Positions 61,494 through 64,000 of a stretch of DNA of 64,000 bases are shown piece after piece. Numbering within the stretch: the first letter of the stretch is position 1; each line of letters starts with the position of its first letter. The translations under genes were made by a program, and so were the position numbers. Source of the stretch: Sedimentibacter hydroxybenzoicus DSM 7310 (GTDB taxonomy: Bacteria; Bacillota; Clostridia; Tissierellales; Sedimentibacteraceae); the NCBI RefSeq assembly GCF_013403245.1, contig NZ_JACBNQ010000017.1, forward strand, positions 1 through 64,000. The letters run 5' to 3'. Under the pieces are notes generated by a model. It searched no databases. It was given only the letters and a program-made list of their open reading frames with translations, and was not told where the DNA came from.

Positions 61494-62528
61494 ATGAAAC
61501 AAATTAAAACAACAGATGCGGTTGGACATGTACTATGTCACGACATAACTCAAATAATCAAGGATGTTACAAAGGATGTAGTTTTTAAAAAAGGGCACGT
61601 AGTCAGAGAAGAAGATATACCGGTTCTTTTATCTGTGGGGAAAGAAAATCTTTTTGTATGGGAAAAGCAGGAAGGTATGCTGCATGAAAATGAAGCTGCA
61701 GAAATACTTTATGAAGTATGCAAAAATGATTATATGAAACCATCACCGGTAAAAGAAGGCAAAATAGAAGTTATAGCTGATATAGACGGTTTGTTTAAGC
61801 TGGATTCAGAAAGACTTCTGAAAATAAATAGCCTGGGCGAAATTATTATAGCAACGAGACATGGAAATACAATTGTAAAAAAAGGGGACAAGTTAGCAGG
61901 TACAAGAGTTATTCCACTTATAATCGAAGAAGAAAAAATAAAGAAGGTTCAGGAAATTGGCGAAAGTAAGCCTATAATGTCAATACTTCCGTTTAAACAT
62001 AAAAAGGTGGGGATAGTTACCACAGGAAGCGAAATTTTTCATGGAAGAATCAAAGATACCTTCGGACCTGTGATCGTTGATAAATTCGGAGAGTTTGACT
62101 CTGAAATACTTGGACAGACAATTGTGAATGACAATAAGAATGAAATTACAGCGGCAATACTTGAGTTTGTTGAAAATGGAGCGGATATAGTGGTTTGTAC
62201 CGGAGGAATGAGCGTTGACCCTGACGATCATACACCGGGTGCCATAAAAGATACCGGAGCAGAAATAGTTACCTACGGAGCTCCTGTGCTTCCCGGAGCT
62301 ATGATGCTGGTGTCATATTATAATCGTAACGGCAGAGAAATACCTGTATTAGGACTTCCGGGATGTGTTATGTATGCAAAGCGCACTATATTCGATTTGC
62401 TTCTTCCGCGAATAATGGCTGATGACAAAATAATCAAATCAGATATATATCGTTTAGGTGAAGGGGGATTGTGTTTAAACTGCCAGGTTTGCACATATCC
62501 TAACTGTGGATTTGGAAAGGGCCGTTAG
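61494..62528 (+). CDS. Molybdopterin-binding protein (MoeA/MogA-like)
   Basis: A 344-residue protein with the MoCF-biosynthesis domain at about residues 168-315: VGIVTTGSEIFHGRIKDTFG, then VVCTGGMSVDPDDHTPGAI and LPGCVMYAKRTIFDLLLPRI. The N-terminal half resembles a degenerate MoeA domain. The extreme C-terminus CLNCQVCTYPNCGFGKGR carries four cysteines that could bind a metal or cluster. Such proteins bind adenylylated molybdopterin or catalyse metal insertion. It is the last gene of the cluster, 17 bp after the XdhC-like gene. Confidence 0.88.
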   Translation: MKQIKTTDAVGHVLCHDITQIIKDVTKDVVFKKGHVVREEDIPVLLSVGKENLFVWEKQEGMLHENEAAEILYEVCKNDYMKPSPVKEGKIEVIADIDGLFKLDSERLLKINSLGEIIIATRHGNTIVKKGDKLAGTRVIPLIIEEEKIKKVQEIGESKPIMSILPFKHKKVGIVTTGSEIFHGRIKDTFGPVIVDKFGEFDSEILGQTIVNDNKNEITAAILEFVENGADIVVCTGGMSVDPDDHTPGAIKDTGAEIVTYGAPVLPGAMMLVSYYNRNGREIPVLGLPGCVMYAKRTIFDLLLPRIMADDKIIKSDIYRLGEGGLCLNCQVCTYPNCGFGKGR

Positions 62529-62562
62529 TGGTTTTAATTCAAAATATCATGTTAATATTAAT

Positions 62563-62592
62563 AAGGATGCAAACAAAACAATTTGCATCCTT
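62563..62592. terminator. Bidirectional terminator ending the AOR cluster
   Basis: An 11-bp perfect stem (62563-62573 with 62582-62592) lies between the molybdopterin gene and the convergent regulator gene. It resembles the hairpin at 54782. Confidence 0.8.
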
Positions 62593-62597
62593 AAATT

Positions 62598-62840
62598 CTA
62601 TATCAGCTCTTGCTCCAATCTATCGAAAATTTCTGAAGTAAAAAAGTCTTGCAATGTTATTTCAAGTCCATCACAAATTTTTTTAATAAGAACAATTCCA
62701 ATATCCTTCCTCTCTATGTCAAAAACACTATATACTGTTGAAGGAGTTATGCCTGATAAATTTGCAAGCCTGTTTACGGCTATTCCTCGTTCGTTACAAA
62801 TTTCATTAATCCTTTTTAAAACTGCTTCCTTAACACTCAT
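62598..62840 (-). CDS. XRE family helix-turn-helix regulator
   Basis: An 80-residue Cro/CI-type DNA-binding protein whose helix-turn-helix is VNRLANLSGITPSTVYSVFD (about residues 22-41), with no separate sensor domain. AGGTG precedes the ATG. It is convergent with the AOR cluster and divergent from the iron-type promoter. Target unknown; the cluster or itself are candidates. Confidence 0.9.
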   Translation of the reverse strand: MSVKEAVLKRINEICNERGIAVNRLANLSGITPSTVYSVFDIERKDIGIVLIKKICDGLEITLQDFFTSEIFDRLEQELI

Positions 62841-63041
62841 TTTTGCACCTACTTTAAAAATTAAAATTACAAATTTATTTTACCACTTAATCGCTAATGC
62901 GTATACGCAATAACGAGCATTTTAATAAATTATCCAAAAAAATTAATAAAACAATATAAAAAATACACATATTTGGAATAAAATGAATAAATATAAATTG
63001 CCTGCAAGATTCACAGTATGAAAAAATCAAAATTGATATAC

Positions 63042-63167
63042 TTGACAAAACAATATATTTATGATATTCTTCATATGGTTAGCGTAGACTAACCAAGGAG
63101 CATATAATTAAGGGCAATTACTTATTTTTGCCCATTAAAAATACATTTCAGTTAGTGCAGGCTAACC
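63042..63167 (+). promoter_or_regulatory. Promoter with two GTTAG-N6-CTAAC palindromes (DtxR/IdeR-like sites)
   Basis: TTGACA (63042-63047) and TATTCT (63065-63070) are 17 bp apart. GGTTAGCGTAGACTAACC (63077-63094) falls on the expected transcription start, and a second site (63151-63167) with the same half-sites lies in the leader. The half-sites resemble those of iron-dependent DtxR-family repressors. A GGGCAA/TTGCCC hairpin lies between them (63113-63133). The upstream part of this 358 bp gap holds nothing else. Confidence 0.65.
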
Positions 63168-63198
63168 ATAGTATAAAAAATCTAGGTGAGGTGATATC

Positions 63199-63498
63199 TT
63201 GAGTAGTATTGTAATAATTGGTGGTAATGAAAGAATGGTATGTCAGTATGAAGGCATTTGCAAAAATTATGGATGTAAGGTAAAGGTTTTTACTAAGGAG
63301 AACGGGGCACTCAAGAAAAAAATAGGATTGCCGGATCTTTTGGTTCTTTTTACGAATACAGTATCGCATAAAATGGTAATCAGTGCGGTTGGAGAGGCAA
63401 AACGTAACAATATACCTGTTGCGCGTATTCATTCAAGCAGTGCCACTGCTTTATGCAACATATTAGAAGAACATATTTTAAAACCTATGGAGGCTTAA
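63199..63498 (+). CDS. DUF2325 domain protein
   Basis: A 99-residue Rossmann-like protein: SSIVIIGGNERMVCQYEGIC at the N-terminus, PDLLVLFTNTVSHKMV in the middle and NIPVARIHSSSATALC near the end. DUF2325 proteins occur in clostridial clusters with iron-uptake and DUF3793 genes; biochemical role unknown. The start is a TTG behind AGGTGAGGTGA; the first in-frame ATG would remove the conserved first strand. The two upstream palindromes suggest repression by metal. Confidence 0.82.
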   Translation: MSSIVIIGGNERMVCQYEGICKNYGCKVKVFTKENGALKKKIGLPDLLVLFTNTVSHKMVISAVGEAKRNNIPVARIHSSSATALCNILEEHILKPMEA

Positions 63499-63503
63499 TT
63501 GTT

Positions 63504-64000
63504 ATGGAACATTTTTTGATTGAACATTGCTCTCCCACATTGGCGGGCTTAAAAACAGCTAATTTGTTCAGTTGTACTGTTGGTTCTGCATCTGAATTGA
63601 ACTCATATTTATATAAAGTTAATCACGATTTGAATAATAAGGATGTTTTTCTGGAGGTGTTGCAACACAACAATAAACGGGCAGTTATACTTGTTTATCG
63701 TAAAAACAGACTTCAAAAAGAATTGCATGGTAAAAGTGTTTCGGATTTTCTTGCGTCATATGGATATAACTGCAATTCTGTTACATATTGTATCGAGCGT
63801 TTAAAGCAACGCTTCGAATACAGCGATAGTTTTCCACATGAAATCGGGGTATTTTTGGGATATCCTCTGGAAGACGTTGTCGGGTTTATTGAAAATGGTG
63901 GAAAGAACAGCAAATCTTCCGGTTTCTGGAAGGTTTACAGTGATGAATATAGTGCGTCGAAACTTTTTGAACAATATAATAAGTGTAGAAAGGTATATAT
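63504..64000 (+). CDS. DUF3793 family protein, 3'-truncated by window edge
   Basis: An open frame of 165 codons from ATG 63504 to the window end, starting MEHFLIEHCSPTLAGLKTAN, the typical DUF3793 N-terminus. The conserved FPHEIGVFLGYPLEDVVGFI (about residues 111-130) is also visible. Family members lie next to flavodoxin and ferrous-iron genes in clostridia and are of unknown function. It begins 5 bp after the DUF2325 stop with GGAGG upstream, so it shares the probably iron-regulated promoter. The C-terminal part lies outside the window. Confidence 0.85.
   Translation, partial: MEHFLIEHCSPTLAGLKTANLFSCTVGSASELNSYLYKVNHDLNNKDVFLEVLQHNNKRAVILVYRKNRLQKELHGKSVSDFLASYGYNCNSVTYCIERLKQRFEYSDSFPHEIGVFLGYPLEDVVGFIENGGKNSKSSGFWKVYSDEYSASKLFEQYNKCRKVY

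Overview
The window is low-GC DNA, densely coded, with strong AGGAGG-type ribosome binding sites, a T-box leader, a fluoride riboswitch, pyruvate:ferredoxin oxidoreductase, [FeFe]-hydrogenase-like and electron-bifurcating genes. This points to a strictly anaerobic, fermentative member of the Clostridia or Tissierellia (Bacillota). The genus cannot be fixed from the sequence. No rRNA, tRNA, CRISPR array, phage or transposase gene was seen.

Layout. 1-6.3 kb: uvrC (cut by the left edge), hprK and nifJ. 6.4-14.7 kb: a lipoprotein, a CdaR-type regulator and a lactate-utilisation operon (etfB, ferredoxin-fused etfA, FAD lactate dehydrogenase, lactate permease). 14.8-19.3 kb: lrgAB behind a promoter-bearing repeat, then murF-ddl. 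19.4-25.4 kb: a sigma-54 activator and its apparent target operon (symporter plus two PLP sulfur-amino-acid lyases) behind a near-consensus -24/-12 promoter. 25.5-29 kb: a beta-keto acid cleavage enzyme with an aldehyde dehydrogenase, and glpX. 29-32.2 kb: a three-gene module of thioredoxin-like ferredoxin, PAS-containing sensory [FeFe]-hydrogenase homologue and SpoIIE/PP2C phosphatase. 32.3-38.2 kb: housekeeping genes (rho, rpmE, a CblS-like kinase, dnaX-ebfC-recR).

38.2-55 kb is an accessory stretch: several GNAT acetyltransferases and fragments, Uma2, PadR with a DUF2812 protein, serS with its T-box, a methyltransferase, a fluoride-riboswitch-controlled antiporter and a collapsed second copy of that locus, a SigV/RsiV-like pair, SemiSWEET, an epimerase, a frameshifted surface-protein gene, an EFR1 ferredoxin and a DUF2508 protein. 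Short palindromic repeats and duplicated gene ends show local rearrangement.

55.2-62.5 kb holds the most unusual cluster. It contains an unrecognised acidic protein, a 57-residue TatA, a Tat-signal lipoprotein ferredoxin, an aldehyde ferredoxin oxidoreductase (AOR) family enzyme, a polyferredoxin, a second TatA, an XdhC-family protein with swapped domain order and a MoeA/MogA-like molybdopterin protein. Together they suggest a tungsten/molybdenum oxidoreductase carried across the membrane by its lipoprotein partner, with its own TatA proteins and cofactor factors. The window ends in a probable iron-regulated operon (DUF2325, DUF3793) with two GTTAG-N6-CTAAC palindromes.

Metabolic links (inference): lactate and sulfur amino acids both yield 2-oxoacids that NifJ can oxidise, feeding ferredoxin. 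The sensory hydrogenase may report H2 or redox state, and HprK fits the cre-like site ahead of the lactate operon.
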